From Komarekiella atlantica HA4396-MV6 (GTDB lineage: Bacteria > Cyanobacteriota > Cyanobacteriia > Cyanobacteriales > Nostocaceae), in contig JAHHHK010000013.1 in NCBI GenBank assembly GCA_019359395.1, positions 124,001 through 188,000 of the forward strand: 64,000 bases of DNA, written 5' to 3'. The notes under the pieces were generated by a model, which saw only the letters and a program-made list of their open reading frames with translations, did no database searches and was not told the origin of the DNA. Position 1 is the first letter of the stretch, and each line of letters opens with the position of its first letter. The position numbers and the translations under genes were made by a program. Positions 55,472 through 63,940 of the stretch are shown in pieces.

Positions 55472-55756
55472 TTAAGACTCAACTTTTACACCTTTCCAGA
55501 AGGCAACATAGCCCTCAATATTTTTAGCCTTTTCTTTGGCACTGGGATAATACCAAGCAGCATCTTTGTTGATTTGACCATCAACATCGATACTGTAGTA
55601 GCTGGCGACACCTTTCCAAGGACAAGTGGTATGGGTGTTACTTTCTTGGAAGTACTGCTTGTTAATGGCATCAGCAGGAAAATAATGGTTGCCTTCCACA
55701 ACTACGGTGTTATCGCTTTCGGCTAAAACAGTTCCATTCCAAATAGCTTTCGGCAT
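55472..55756 (-). CDS. DUF427-family protein
   Basis: A 94-residue protein of DUF427, a small beta-rich family found widely in bacteria and plants. Motifs: AIWNGTVLAESDNTVVVEG, YFPADAINKQYF, CPWKGVASYYSIDVDG and AWYYPSAKEKAKNIEGYVAFW. The family has no established biochemical function. It stands alone, about 70 bases right of a repeat element. Start ATG at 55754-55756. Confidence 0.85.
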   Translation of the reverse strand: MPKAIWNGTVLAESDNTVVVEGNHYFPADAINKQYFQESNTHTTCPWKGVASYYSIDVDGQINKDAAWYYPSAKEKAKNIEGYVAFWKGVKVES

Positions 55757-55903
55757 AAGTGATTTTGTGAATAAAGTTTACATATAACATTTTGACACTT
55801 CCACGGGTTCAATCCCTAGGATTCTATTAGTGCCAAACTTTTGCGAAAGGGTATGTGTGAAAATTAAAGTAATTTTTACATATACTGAATCTGTAGTGAA
55901 TAT

Positions 55904-56209
55904 GGATGTAATAATCAAATTGCGATCGCTGCCTTAGTACAACTGCTGCAATCAACTACTGTGGATGACTTCACCTTTAACCAGCCAGCATCTAGCTTAG
56001 GGGAAATTATACAGAATAATCAGCATCGCATTGCGGTAGTCAAAGCTTTAAGTGGTTATTGGCGATTGGATTATCAATACTACAATTTAGCCTGGAAATG
56101 CGCCCAGAATATGCCTTACCCCGATTTCTATCAAGCTTGGCATCAGCATAATGTTGCTACTCGTGCGATGCAAAGCTCAAAGAAAATCCTCTTCACAAGA
56201 AGAATTTAA
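55904..56209 (+). pseudogene. 3' remnant of a HEAT-repeat (NACHT-type) protein
   Basis: In one frame the text runs NNQIAIAALVQLLQST (55910 on), then VDDFTFNQPASSLGEIIQNNQ, then HRIAVVKALSGYWRLDYQYY and on to a TAA at 56207-56209. The first parts are HEAT-like repeats of the kind found in cyanobacterial NACHT ATPases, and the last 50 residues (LDYQYYNLAWKCAQNMPYPDF) look like the C-terminal part of such proteins. The frame opens without a proper start, apart from the GTG at 55961. It is therefore probably what remains of a larger defence- or signalling-type gene. The identification relies on recall of family text. Confidence 0.5.
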
Positions 56210-56212
56210 GTA

Positions 56213-56460
56213 CTTTTGCCGCAGCAACGTTACAAATGAAGTTTCTGTGGTAACAACAGCTTGTCAGTTCGTTACCAACACAAGTTGTTTCGTTCAGAAT
56301 TCTTATCCGTTGATTCACAACACAAGTTGTTTCGTTTAGAACGCTTATCCGTTGTTAACAAAAATTTGTCTGTTCGTTCATAACACAACTTATTTTGTTC
56401 AGAACGCTTGTCCGTTGGTCATTAAAACTTGTCTGTTCGTTCAGAATGCCGAACTATTTT
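56213..56460. repeat. Degenerate ~42-bp tandem repeats
   Basis: TTCGTT(C/T)AGAA followed by (C/T)(G/T)CTTATCCGTTG and AACA(C/A)AA(G/A)TTG recurs with a period of about 42 bases between about 56257 and 56450, four or more copies with drift. It directly follows the HEAT remnant. No protein is encoded. Confidence 0.6.
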
Positions 56461-56607
56461 TGACAAAACTTATGCGATCGTTACAACAGCTTAAGCAAAA
56501 CTTATAAATAATCTGTTTGGCACTCTATAACTATAGTATTGATGCTTAATCAGCGTCGAGTAATTTACATTAGATTACACAACTGCAAAAGTTCTAAAGG
56601 TTTTTTT

Positions 56608-56799
56608 ATGAACAAGATGGTAACAGTTGTATTTGATGGAGGTGTTTTGCGCCCAGATGTTCCTTTGGATTTAGCACCTAACACACGTTACGTAATTACA
56701 ATTCAAGAGTTGCCAGAACCATCGGGTGATGTTTGGGATGTTCTGGAGGCGATGACGGGAACTGTTGATGCACCCCAGGATTGGTCTAGCGCTCCCTAA
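56608..56799 (+). CDS. DUF104/AF2212-like antitoxin family protein
   Basis: A 63-residue protein started at the ATG 56608, preceded by AAAGG. Its sequence KMVTVVFDGGVLRPDVPLDL, then NTRYVITIQEL, matches the DUF104 (AF2212/PG0164) family of small beta-hairpin antitoxins. The toxin gene that normally follows is a PIN-domain protein, but the next gene is a Uma2 protein and none is seen nearby. It may be an orphan antitoxin or have a different partner. Confidence 0.72.
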   Translation: MNKMVTVVFDGGVLRPDVPLDLAPNTRYVITIQELPEPSGDVWDVLEAMTGTVDAPQDWSSAP

Positions 56800-56853
56800 A
56801 ATCCAAAGTTAGGAAATGCTAGGATTTCAATCAAATATGGCATTTGCACAGCT

Positions 56854-57426
56854 ATGGCAACCACGCTGCACAAATCAATCTCCTTAGCAGAGTTCCTCAA
56901 ACTGCCGGAAACAAATCCTGCTAGTGAATTTATAGACGGTCGTATCTACCAGAAACCAATGCCGCAAGGCAAACATTCCCGGCTACAATTAAAACTTTGT
57001 AACGCAGTTAACAAAATTGCTGAAGAACAAGAAATTGCTTTGGCTTTTCCAGAATTACGTTGTACTTTTGGTGGACGTTCGATTGTACCAGACGTGAGTG
57101 TATTTGCTTGGAAACGGATTCCCTTTGATGCTAATGGGGAAATTGAAAATACCTTTGGAATTTATCCTGATTGGACAATTGAAATTTTTTCACCAGAACA
57201 AAATACAACCAAGGTAATTATAAATATTCTCCACTGTTTAAAACACGGCACTCGATTAGGGTGGTTAATCGATCCAGATGAACGCTTGGTGTTAGTATTT
57301 TTGCCAGGACAGCAACCTATAGAGATGACTGGAGATGAAGTATTGCCTGTACCTGAATTTTTGCAACTGAATTTAACAGTTACACAGATTTTTGCATGGC
57401 TAAAACCAACGAAAATTAGTCTATAA
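56854..57426 (+). CDS. Uma2-family (DUF820) nuclease-like protein, copy 2
   Basis: A 190-residue protein, closely related to the one at 26566. Landmarks are EFIDGRIYQKPMPQGKHSRL, RCTFGGRSIVPDVSVFAWKR (catalytic Asp region), IYPDWTIEIFSPEQNTTKV (Glu-x region intact) and LGWLIDPDERLVLVF. It lies 55 bases after the DUF104 gene on the same strand, so the two may be cotranscribed. A terminator follows at 57465. Confidence 0.83.
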   Translation: MATTLHKSISLAEFLKLPETNPASEFIDGRIYQKPMPQGKHSRLQLKLCNAVNKIAEEQEIALAFPELRCTFGGRSIVPDVSVFAWKRIPFDANGEIENTFGIYPDWTIEIFSPEQNTTKVIINILHCLKHGTRLGWLIDPDERLVLVFLPGQQPIEMTGDEVLPVPEFLQLNLTVTQIFAWLKPTKISL

Positions 57427-57464
57427 AGATGATTAATATTCAGTTAAAAGATGCAAGACTAAAT

Positions 57465-57502
57465 ATCTCCAACTTTTTGCAGAAGTTGGGGATTTGATTT
57501 TT
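57465..57502 (+). terminator. Terminator of the DUF104-Uma2 unit
   Basis: ATCTCCAACTT (57465-57475) and AAGTTGGGGAT (57483-57493) form an 11-pair stem with a 7-base loop, followed by TTGATTTTT. It is an intrinsic terminator 39 bases after the Uma2 stop. Confidence 0.75.
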
Positions 57503-57512
57503 CAGCTATAAC

Positions 57513-58148
57513 TTAAGACTGACCTTGTTCAAATTGGTCAATGGCTTGAATCTCGTCTGAAATCTGAACACATTGCTCTAATAAAGCAATATTTAATTCT
57601 GGCAATAATTCACTTGACGTAATCTGTTCATAGCCGTAAGTATCTAAAAACTCAGATGGTGTTTCTTCCCGTAAATAGTAAAGTTTGAGTCGATTGAATT
57701 GCCAAATCCAAACTTCAGCAACTCCCAAACGGCGATAAATTTCTAATTTATCAATACTTCCACTGGTAATATTCACCTCCATAGCTAAGTCTGGGATATT
57801 TTTCTGCTCACCAATGCTGTAACATTCATCTGGTTCAACCCCAGCTTGCTTAAGTTCTTTTTTAATAGTAGAACTCCCCATTGGACTGAATCGAATTCGC
57901 TTTGAGTAGAGATAGCGTTCTATCAAAATAGCCAAACGTTTTTTGATATTTTCATGTCTGCTAGAGGGTGACACAATTTCTAATATTCCATCTAAGTAGA
58001 TGACACGATAATGAGAGTTATCTTCTAATTTGTTTAGTAGGGCTTCATACATTTGCCAACTAACGCCACTAGTAACAAATTTTTCTTCTGGGTCATCAAT
58101 ATGAGCTAGTTCTGGGTCATCCAAGAGTTCTTTCAAACTGCTGACCAT
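57513..58148 (-). CDS. Uma2-family (DUF820) protein, long type
   Basis: A 211-residue member of a different branch of the family from the other two copies. It has a longer N-terminus (ELAHIDDPEEKFVTSGVSW), then EIVSPSSRHENIKKRLAIL, IPDLAMEVNITSGSIDKLEIY (the D and E-x-N pattern; where many copies have ExK) and VAEVWIWQFNRLKLYYL. Convergent with copy 2 with 86 bases between. No function is established for these proteins. Confidence 0.83.
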   Translation of the reverse strand: MVSSLKELLDDPELAHIDDPEEKFVTSGVSWQMYEALLNKLEDNSHYRVIYLDGILEIVSPSSRHENIKKRLAILIERYLYSKRIRFSPMGSSTIKKELKQAGVEPDECYSIGEQKNIPDLAMEVNITSGSIDKLEIYRRLGVAEVWIWQFNRLKLYYLREETPSEFLDTYGYEQITSSELLPELNIALLEQCVQISDEIQAIDQFEQGQS

Positions 58149-58232
58149 TATTTTCTGTATCCTACTAAAGTTTTGCTGGGTTATTTAGATTATGCCTTTT
58201 GCTTGTTAGCTTTAATTATAAAGTGGTTACAA

Positions 58233-58340
58233 TAGACCTCTTGCACGAATATCTGAAAATAAGAATTTTAAGGTTCACGCAGAGACTAACGAGAAATTTC
58301 TCTATTTGGAGTTCATAATCTGATTTATGCAAGAGGTCTA
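58233..58340. mobile_element. MITE-like element, TAGACCTCTTGCA family, copy 2
   Basis: TAGACCTCTTGCA (58233-58245) and TGCAAGAGGTCTA (58328-58340) are perfect 13-base inverted repeats around a 108-base AT-rich element. TA lies at each outer end. It belongs to the same family as 3113-3277. Confidence 0.8.
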
Positions 58341-58393
58341 ATATTTTCTCTTTCTGCCTTTGTGCCTTTGTGGTGAAAAAATAATTTATGAAA

Positions 58394-60598
58394 CTACAAC
58401 TTAGACAAGATTTCTGGTAATAACTGACTAGGAACTTTAGATAAAGCCAGATTTTGTCCCTGTATCCCTAACTCACTATGGAAAGCACGAATAGTTTTTA
58501 CCACATAAGTAAAAGTTGTTTGATAAAGTTCTGGTTGTTTGTTTAATCCATTTAAGGCTTGCAAATGATTATCTAATGCTGCTTCTAGGTGTTGAGAACG
58601 CGTCGTCTTATCTCCATTGAAAGAATTATCTACTACTAGCTGATAATGGGCTAGACCCAGGTTATTATGAGTAGCCAGCAAATCAAAACTTAAAGAAGTA
58701 TCGTTAAGTGAGTGAGCTAGAGCAATAGCTTCTTCGTAAGCGCTGATACATAGTTGCAGATACTTTTGCCGTACTTCTTTAGTTGTTTGAGATAGGTTTG
58801 CTAAATGCCAGTAAGCAGTGCCCAGATTATTTTGTGTTGCGGCGCAGGCACTAGGAACATGTGCTGGAGTACGATACTTGAGAGCTTCACGATAAACATC
58901 AATTGCTAGCTGGAGATTTTCCGCTGGTTGTTCGTATTGTGCCAGATTCCAGCAAGCAGTACCGATGTTATTTTGAATCATGCCATACTTGAGTGGTTCT
59001 TGTTCAGGGCTGTAGTGTATAAGTGCCTGATTGTAAGCTGCGATCGCTTTCTTTAAATGCACAATCGGTTGATTATATTGCCCTAAATGCCAGTAGGCAG
59101 TACCCAAATTATTCTGACAAGCCGCATACTTTAAAGAGTCCATGTCAGATGTCCGATAGCGGAGTGCTTCGCTGTAAGCTGAAACCGCTTGCTGCCAATT
59201 CTCAGATTGATTAGAAAAACGAGCTAAATCACCATAAGCTGTCCCCAGATTATTTTGCACACGAGCGTAAGTTTCAGGATGTGTCTCTGGCGAGATCAGC
59301 TTTAATGCCAACTGATAAAATTCTATTGCTTGCTCTATATAAGTTTGTCCCTCTTCCAAATTTGGTGGTGTACGGTATAGCATCCAGTAGAGTGTACCCA
59401 AGTCATTCAAGATATCTGGTAGTTGACTTGAGGTTTCGTCGTAGCTAATTGCCTCCTGATAGGCAATAATTGCCACCATTAAATTTTCTAAAGTTGACTG
59501 TCCTTGCTCAATGCGAAGGCGATATAAGCTACCCAAACGATGATAAGCTTCTGCCAGTGACTCTCCCGAAGCTTGCTGTGAGTGCAATGCTTCAATCTCT
59601 AACAAAATTTGCTGCGGTTGCCAATAATCCTCTGAGTCTTGAGCAATTTTTGTGTTAATTGTTGCTATTACTAGCTCTGTTAACTCGCTGCTAATGTGAG
59701 ATAAAGACGACAGCGATTCATTATTACTCCCACTGGCAGATCTAGTAGTAAATTCCTGTGGCTGTGGCACAGTATTTAATAAATCCACTATTGGCGATGA
59801 TGGTTCTTGAGTTTTGTGTGAGTGATTCGGTTGTGTCTGAAAATCATAATCCTCAGACTTCATCTCAGTATTTACTGTTCTAAGTTCTGCTGGGGTGACT
59901 GATTCATCTGGAATCGGTTGCTCAAGATTTCCCAAATCCAAACTTCTCGAACTAGAAAAACGTTCTGGATAACCTGAATTGTGCGTCGTTGGTGTCGGTT
60001 CTCCAGCAAACGTAAATACACCAGTACGGCAACGCCAAAACTGTGGTGCTGATTGCTGAATAGCTGACAACCAAGGACGCGGTATCCACAACAGGAGATT
60101 AGAATCTAGAAATCGGCTGGACTCTTGGGTAGAGAAATATTGTTCGCTTAAGCGCAGATAGTGCAAAAATAAACGCTGTATTGCCACTGGTTGCTTGGTT
60201 AGCTGCTCCACCCCTACAATCTGAAATCCTGGTATTGGCAAGGACTTCCCTGGAGTATCTTTTGATGCCCCAACAATTGGTGGTGGATAATTAGCCAACC
60301 ATTGATTTATCTGAACTATAGGATTGGGATCGTTTAGATTTAACCGCAATGTGACTAATCGCGGATAAGCTGGAGTGCTATTTTCTTGTGTATCTGATGG
60401 CTGATATAGCACTTGTCCCACAGGATAAGCCAATGTAGAGTGCAAACGAGCCGCAACTTGATTTCTCAAGTGTAAATCATCACACACTGCTAGAAAGAGT
60501 TGTCGCCGCAAGCCAAGACTTAGGGCAAGTTTTAGGCGGTGGTATACTTGCCGATTCCAAGCAAAATTATCGTTATGTGCAGTATCATTCACGCTCAT
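58394..60598 (-). CDS. TPR-repeat protein with a STAND-like N-terminal domain lacking a P-loop
   Basis: A 734-residue cytoplasmic protein, started at the ATG 60596-60598 (an upstream ATG adds eight residues). Residues about 15-210 form a domain that resembles the ATPase part of STAND-type proteins (LALSLGLRRQLFLAVCDDL, LLLWIPRPWLSAIQQSAPQF, WRCRTGVFTF), yet there is no GxxxxGKS/T Walker A. A Ser/Thr/Asn-rich linker follows (about 210-340). About ten TPR-like repeats run from 340 to 700, each marked by NNLGTAYWHL or NNIGTACWNL. Probably a scaffold that has lost nucleotide binding. It stands alone. Confidence 0.72.
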   Translation of the reverse strand: MSVNDTAHNDNFAWNRQVYHRLKLALSLGLRRQLFLAVCDDLHLRNQVAARLHSTLAYPVGQVLYQPSDTQENSTPAYPRLVTLRLNLNDPNPIVQINQWLANYPPPIVGASKDTPGKSLPIPGFQIVGVEQLTKQPVAIQRLFLHYLRLSEQYFSTQESSRFLDSNLLLWIPRPWLSAIQQSAPQFWRCRTGVFTFAGEPTPTTHNSGYPERFSSSRSLDLGNLEQPIPDESVTPAELRTVNTEMKSEDYDFQTQPNHSHKTQEPSSPIVDLLNTVPQPQEFTTRSASGSNNESLSSLSHISSELTELVIATINTKIAQDSEDYWQPQQILLEIEALHSQQASGESLAEAYHRLGSLYRLRIEQGQSTLENLMVAIIAYQEAISYDETSSQLPDILNDLGTLYWMLYRTPPNLEEGQTYIEQAIEFYQLALKLISPETHPETYARVQNNLGTAYGDLARFSNQSENWQQAVSAYSEALRYRTSDMDSLKYAACQNNLGTAYWHLGQYNQPIVHLKKAIAAYNQALIHYSPEQEPLKYGMIQNNIGTACWNLAQYEQPAENLQLAIDVYREALKYRTPAHVPSACAATQNNLGTAYWHLANLSQTTKEVRQKYLQLCISAYEEAIALAHSLNDTSLSFDLLATHNNLGLAHYQLVVDNSFNGDKTTRSQHLEAALDNHLQALNGLNKQPELYQTTFTYVVKTIRAFHSELGIQGQNLALSKVPSQLLPEILSKL

Positions 60599-60795
60599 GG
60601 CGGCTAAAGAGCCAAGATACAATATATATCACTCTTCTGGACGCATCCAAGCAGACTAAAAATCTCATGATGACAATGATTTTTAAGTGGATGTAGGTTC
60701 TGCTCAGGATAAATCAAGCCTTTGAGATTTGGTAGAGTTAAAAAGTATATAATTATACTTAACGACTAATTCAATTTTAACAAAAAATAAAAAAG

Positions 60796-60821
60796 CAGGC
60801 TCCTACTAAAATCGGAACCTG
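60796..60821 (-). terminator. Terminator of psb34
   Basis: On the minus strand CAGGTTCCGATTTTAGTAGG continues AGCCTG and then CTTTTTTATTTTTTG. The stem CAGG-CC/GG-CCTG ends in a long T-tract, 40 bases after the Psb34 stop. Confidence 0.7.
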
Positions 60822-60861
60822 AAAAACCAAAACGATGAAGTTTTATTAAAATGGTTGATGC

Positions 60862-61038
60862 TTAAGTCTTGGAAACAAAGAAGGCTACCACAATCAAGCT
60901 ACCAACCAAAACTGTAGCAGCGATACCAAGGAAAATATAGGTTCGCTTTTGTCCATCAGTTGGAGGTTCTGCTTGATAAATCTTCGGTTCTCGCGCAAAA
61001 TTATTCAGAAGACCGCCTTCTTCATTTGTATAGGGCAT
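60862..61038 (-). CDS. psb34: Psb34-like small membrane protein (ssl1498 family)
   Basis: A 58-residue protein that begins MPYTNEEGGLLNNFAREPKI. The polar N-terminus (YTNEEGGLLNNFAREPKIYQ) is followed by one membrane helix (about residues 34-54, FLGIAATVLVGSLIVVAFFV). This agrees with the ssl1498/Psb34 family, which binds photosystem II assembly intermediates near CP47. It is a cyanobacterial photosynthetic gene too short for routine gene callers. It has its own terminator (60796-60821) and an ATG at 61036-61038. Confidence 0.8.
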   Translation of the reverse strand: MPYTNEEGGLLNNFAREPKIYQAEPPTDGQKRTYIFLGIAATVLVGSLIVVAFFVSKT

Positions 61039-61247
61039 GAATTAAGTCCTTTATCTTAATCTTATTCTTCACTTAATGTTACATAAACTTTATATTTTGA
61101 CTTACACATAGGAGATAAATCGTTACATTGAGCATTGGGCATGGGGCATTGGGCGTTAAAAAAAGACAAGGGAGTGACTTCTTCAATAATTCCTCCCAGT
61201 CCCCATACTTCGACTTCGCTCAGTACAAGTTCCCCATTCCCCATTCC

Positions 61248-63287
61248 CTAGCTAGTAATTGTCCCAGTCAGAGGTGAACTAGGGCTAGCGTAGTCTTTGA
61301 TAGGCATCCTGCCGGCAAGATATGCTAAACGACCGGCGACTGTTGCCAAATTCATGGCGCGGGCCATTGCTGCTGGGTTTTGGGCAAGGGCGATCGCACT
61401 ATTAATCAACAAAGCATCTGCCCCTAATTCCATCGCCTCTGCGGCTTGAGAGGGTGAGGCAATACCGGCATCTACCACCACTGGTACAGTTGCATTTTCG
61501 ATAATTATTTGGATATTGGCAGTTGTTTTTAGCCCTTGTCCAGAACCAATTGGCGAAGCTAAAGGCATTACCGTGGCACAGCCTACATCTTCTAAACGCT
61601 TGGCTAACATCGGGTCAGCATTGATATAAGGTAATACTGCAAAGCCTTCTTTTACTAATTGTTCTGCTGCTTCTAATGTCCCAATCGGATCTGGGAGTAA
61701 ATACTTAAGATCAGGTATTACTTCTAACTTTACGAAGTTATTATCTTCTTGCCCCAATAATTTCGCCATTTCTCGCCCTAAACGCGCAACCCTAATCGCT
61801 TCTTCGGCTGTTTGACAACCTGCGGTATTAGGTAACATCCAGATTTTTGTCCAATCTAGGGCTTCAGCTAAACCTTCATGTCCTGGTGCTTTGGTTTGTA
61901 CCCGTCGTACAGCTACAGTGACAATTTGACAGTCGCTAGCGACAACACTTTGTTGCATTTCCTCAATGCTGCGATATTTGCCAGTTCCCGTTAGTAAGCG
62001 AGATTGGAAGGTTTTGCCAGCGATAGTTAGTGCTGAGTCTTGAGTACAGAGGCGATTAACCGCGTCTGTACAGGAGAGTTCTGAGTTTTGCGACGATACG
62101 GTAGGGCGATGCCCGTTGGAGAAATTGGCAGAGTGAGTGAGCATGGAAGTGTGAGTAGATGGCTGAGCGTGAAAGCGCGAATAGTGAAAATCAGCAAGTA
62201 AAGGGTCAGACTTCTGCTGACAGATTAAATCGGCTATTAGTGCCGCTGTTATAGGCGCAAGCAGAATTCCATTGCGGTAATGACCAGTGGCAAGGGTTAA
62301 ATTTTTACAATGGCTAGTACCAATGATGGGTAATTCATCGGGGGTGGCTGGGCGAAATCCCCACCAGAATTCCTGGATAGGATAATGCTGTAATTGAGGA
62401 TATAGGCGGATAGCTGCTTGTAATAGTGTTTGAATGCCATCTGGGGTGTTGTGGGGGGTAAAGCCAACATCTTCAACCGTTGCCCCAATAATGAGCGATC
62501 GCTTTTCTTTCAGAGGCGCTGCGCGATCGCATCTCGGTACAATGTAAATATCTTGACCAAACAAAACCCGCTGCAAGGGCAATTCTGGTAAGAGTTCTGG
62601 TACTTGCACACTCAACATTTGTCCTTTTTTGGGGCAAACTGGTAGTGGTAATAATTCATTTGACCAAGCACCTGTAGCTAAAACATAATGTGCAGCGCGG
62701 ATTACTCCAGCATTGGTTTGAACACCAATAACTTGTCCCTGTTGTTGCCTAATTGCTTCTACTGTAATGCCTTGTTTGAGTTCAACACCAAGGGATTCGG
62801 CTGCTGTCCACAGTACATGTGCTAGAGCTCGATTATCAACTTGTGCATCTTCAGGATACCACCAACCACCAGCGACGTCTGCTCCCAATCCTGGCTGATA
62901 TTGATGAATTGCCTGTTTGTCTAACCAGTAAGCCGGAGAGAGGGGCGAAGTGGCAGATAAACGAGTATTTTCTTCCCCAGCCGCCCTGCTCTCTTCATAG
63001 ACAGGTGCTAGGATACCGCAGGGCCAGTAGCCAGTATTTAAACCAGTCAGTTCTTCAAGCTTATATGTCCAGTCGGGATATAGAGCACGCGATCGCCAAC
63101 ACAAGGAACGCATTGCCCCATCCGGGATATTTTCCGCATCTGGTGCTAACATCCCAGCGGCGGCGTGGGTAGCTGCGGCACAGAAATCACGACAAAGCAC
63201 GGTGACATGTGTCCCGCGCAGTTTTAGCTCAATGGCGATCGCTAAACCAATAACGCCACCACCAATAATTACAATCTCACTAGTCAT
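61248..63287 (-). CDS. thiO/thiG: Fused glycine oxidase - thiazole synthase (ThiO-ThiG)
   Basis: A 679-residue bifunctional thiamine-synthesis enzyme of a kind known from cyanobacteria. The ThiO half (about residues 1-375) starts with an FAD-binding fold ([20 protein letters not shown]) and turns glycine into iminoglycine. The ThiG half (about 420-670) is a TIM barrel with the Schiff-base lysine in [18 protein letters not shown] and phosphate loops [20 protein letters not shown] and INSAIA. It forms the thiazole from 1-deoxyxylulose-5-phosphate and ThiS. The linker (about 380-420) contains an in-frame copy of the GCGATTAA repeat (62044-62070). No TPP riboswitch was seen upstream. Confidence 0.93.
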   Translation of the reverse strand: MTSEIVIIGGGVIGLAIAIELKLRGTHVTVLCRDFCAAATHAAAGMLAPDAENIPDGAMRSLCWRSRALYPDWTYKLEELTGLNTGYWPCGILAPVYEESRAAGEENTRLSATSPLSPAYWLDKQAIHQYQPGLGADVAGGWWYPEDAQVDNRALAHVLWTAAESLGVELKQGITVEAIRQQQGQVIGVQTNAGVIRAAHYVLATGAWSNELLPLPVCPKKGQMLSVQVPELLPELPLQRVLFGQDIYIVPRCDRAAPLKEKRSLIIGATVEDVGFTPHNTPDGIQTLLQAAIRLYPQLQHYPIQEFWWGFRPATPDELPIIGTSHCKNLTLATGHYRNGILLAPITAALIADLICQQKSDPLLADFHYSRFHAQPSTHTSMLTHSANFSNGHRPTVSSQNSELSCTDAVNRLCTQDSALTIAGKTFQSRLLTGTGKYRSIEEMQQSVVASDCQIVTVAVRRVQTKAPGHEGLAEALDWTKIWMLPNTAGCQTAEEAIRVARLGREMAKLLGQEDNNFVKLEVIPDLKYLLPDPIGTLEAAEQLVKEGFAVLPYINADPMLAKRLEDVGCATVMPLASPIGSGQGLKTTANIQIIIENATVPVVVDAGIASPSQAAEAMELGADALLINSAIALAQNPAAMARAMNLATVAGRLAYLAGRMPIKDYASPSSPLTGTITS

Positions 63288-63583
63288 TAGTCATTAATCA
63301 TTTATCATTAGCCATTTCTTATTAGTACATAACTAATAACTCATAACTAATAACTTACGACTGATAACTCATAACTTGTAACTAATGACTAGTACCGCTA
63401 CGCGGAATTTGTAATTCCTGTACCGCAAGCGTTTCATCGATTGAGAATGAGTAGTTTTCCATCACGCTGTACTAGTACAGTACAGCAAGAATAAGCTAGA
63501 CAGTTAAAAACAAACAAAAAAACAGATTTCACGAGCATTATAGACTTCTATATTCTGTCTAGCTGCTTTTGTTCTACCAACCG
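63288..63583. repeat. Heptad repeats upstream of thiO-thiG
   Basis: From 63288 to about 63400 lie TCATTAG, TAACTCA and TAACTAA-type heptads, then a fragment of a CGGGTACCGC-like repeat (63391-63425). The right part up to 63583 is AT-rich. No gene is seen. Confidence 0.6.
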
Positions 63584-63940
63584 CTACCATAAGGCTCGAA
63601 TTGGTTCATTGTTTTGATTTCCATCAGTTGATTGAGTATCTGTGAATTGAGTATCTGTTGTATCAGTTTCATCGGTAGCGTTATTCTGAGCAACGCTAGT
63701 CCTGCTTTCATCTCTGTCAGATGCAACACTGCCCCTGCTTTCATTTGTTTGAGATGTATCGTTATTCCTGCTGCCAGCAGTACTATTAACATTGATATTA
63801 GCTGGAAGAACTCTGGCTTTTTTGTCAGTGGGAGCGTTAGCGCTTTGTTGTCCGCCCATAGGAAAGTTAATGCCCAGTAATGTACCAAGCAGAATCGCCA
63901 AGCCGCCAGCCATGAGAATTAAGGGTGTCCATCTACCCAT
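63584..63940 (-). CDS. Small membrane-anchored protein with a disordered polar tail
   Basis: A 118-residue protein. One N-terminal membrane segment (about residues 5-25, PLILMAGGLAILLGTLLGI) is followed by a low-complexity region rich in Asn, Asp, Thr and Ser (STAGSRNNDTSQTNESRGSV, ATDETDTTDTQFTDTQSTDG). The tail has imperfect repeats (NESRGSVASD/DESRTSVAQN). I do not recognise a family. Start ATG 63938-63940, with GGAGC upstream. It may be a periplasmic linker protein. Confidence 0.55.
   Translation of the reverse strand: MGRWTPLILMAGGLAILLGTLLGINFPMGGQQSANAPTDKKARVLPANINVNSTAGSRNNDTSQTNESRGSVASDRDESRTSVAQNNATDETDTTDTQFTDTQSTDGNQNNEPIRALW

Noticed and set aside
63288-63583. TPP riboswitch upstream of thiO-thiG
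   Set aside because: No CTGAGA/ACCTGATC-type conserved core can be read on the minus strand; only heptad repeats and AT-rich text are visible.
63574-63888. Alternative frame overlapping the small membrane protein at the window's end
   Set aside because: The frame at 63584-63940 has a clear membrane segment and start; this one is its out-of-frame shadow.
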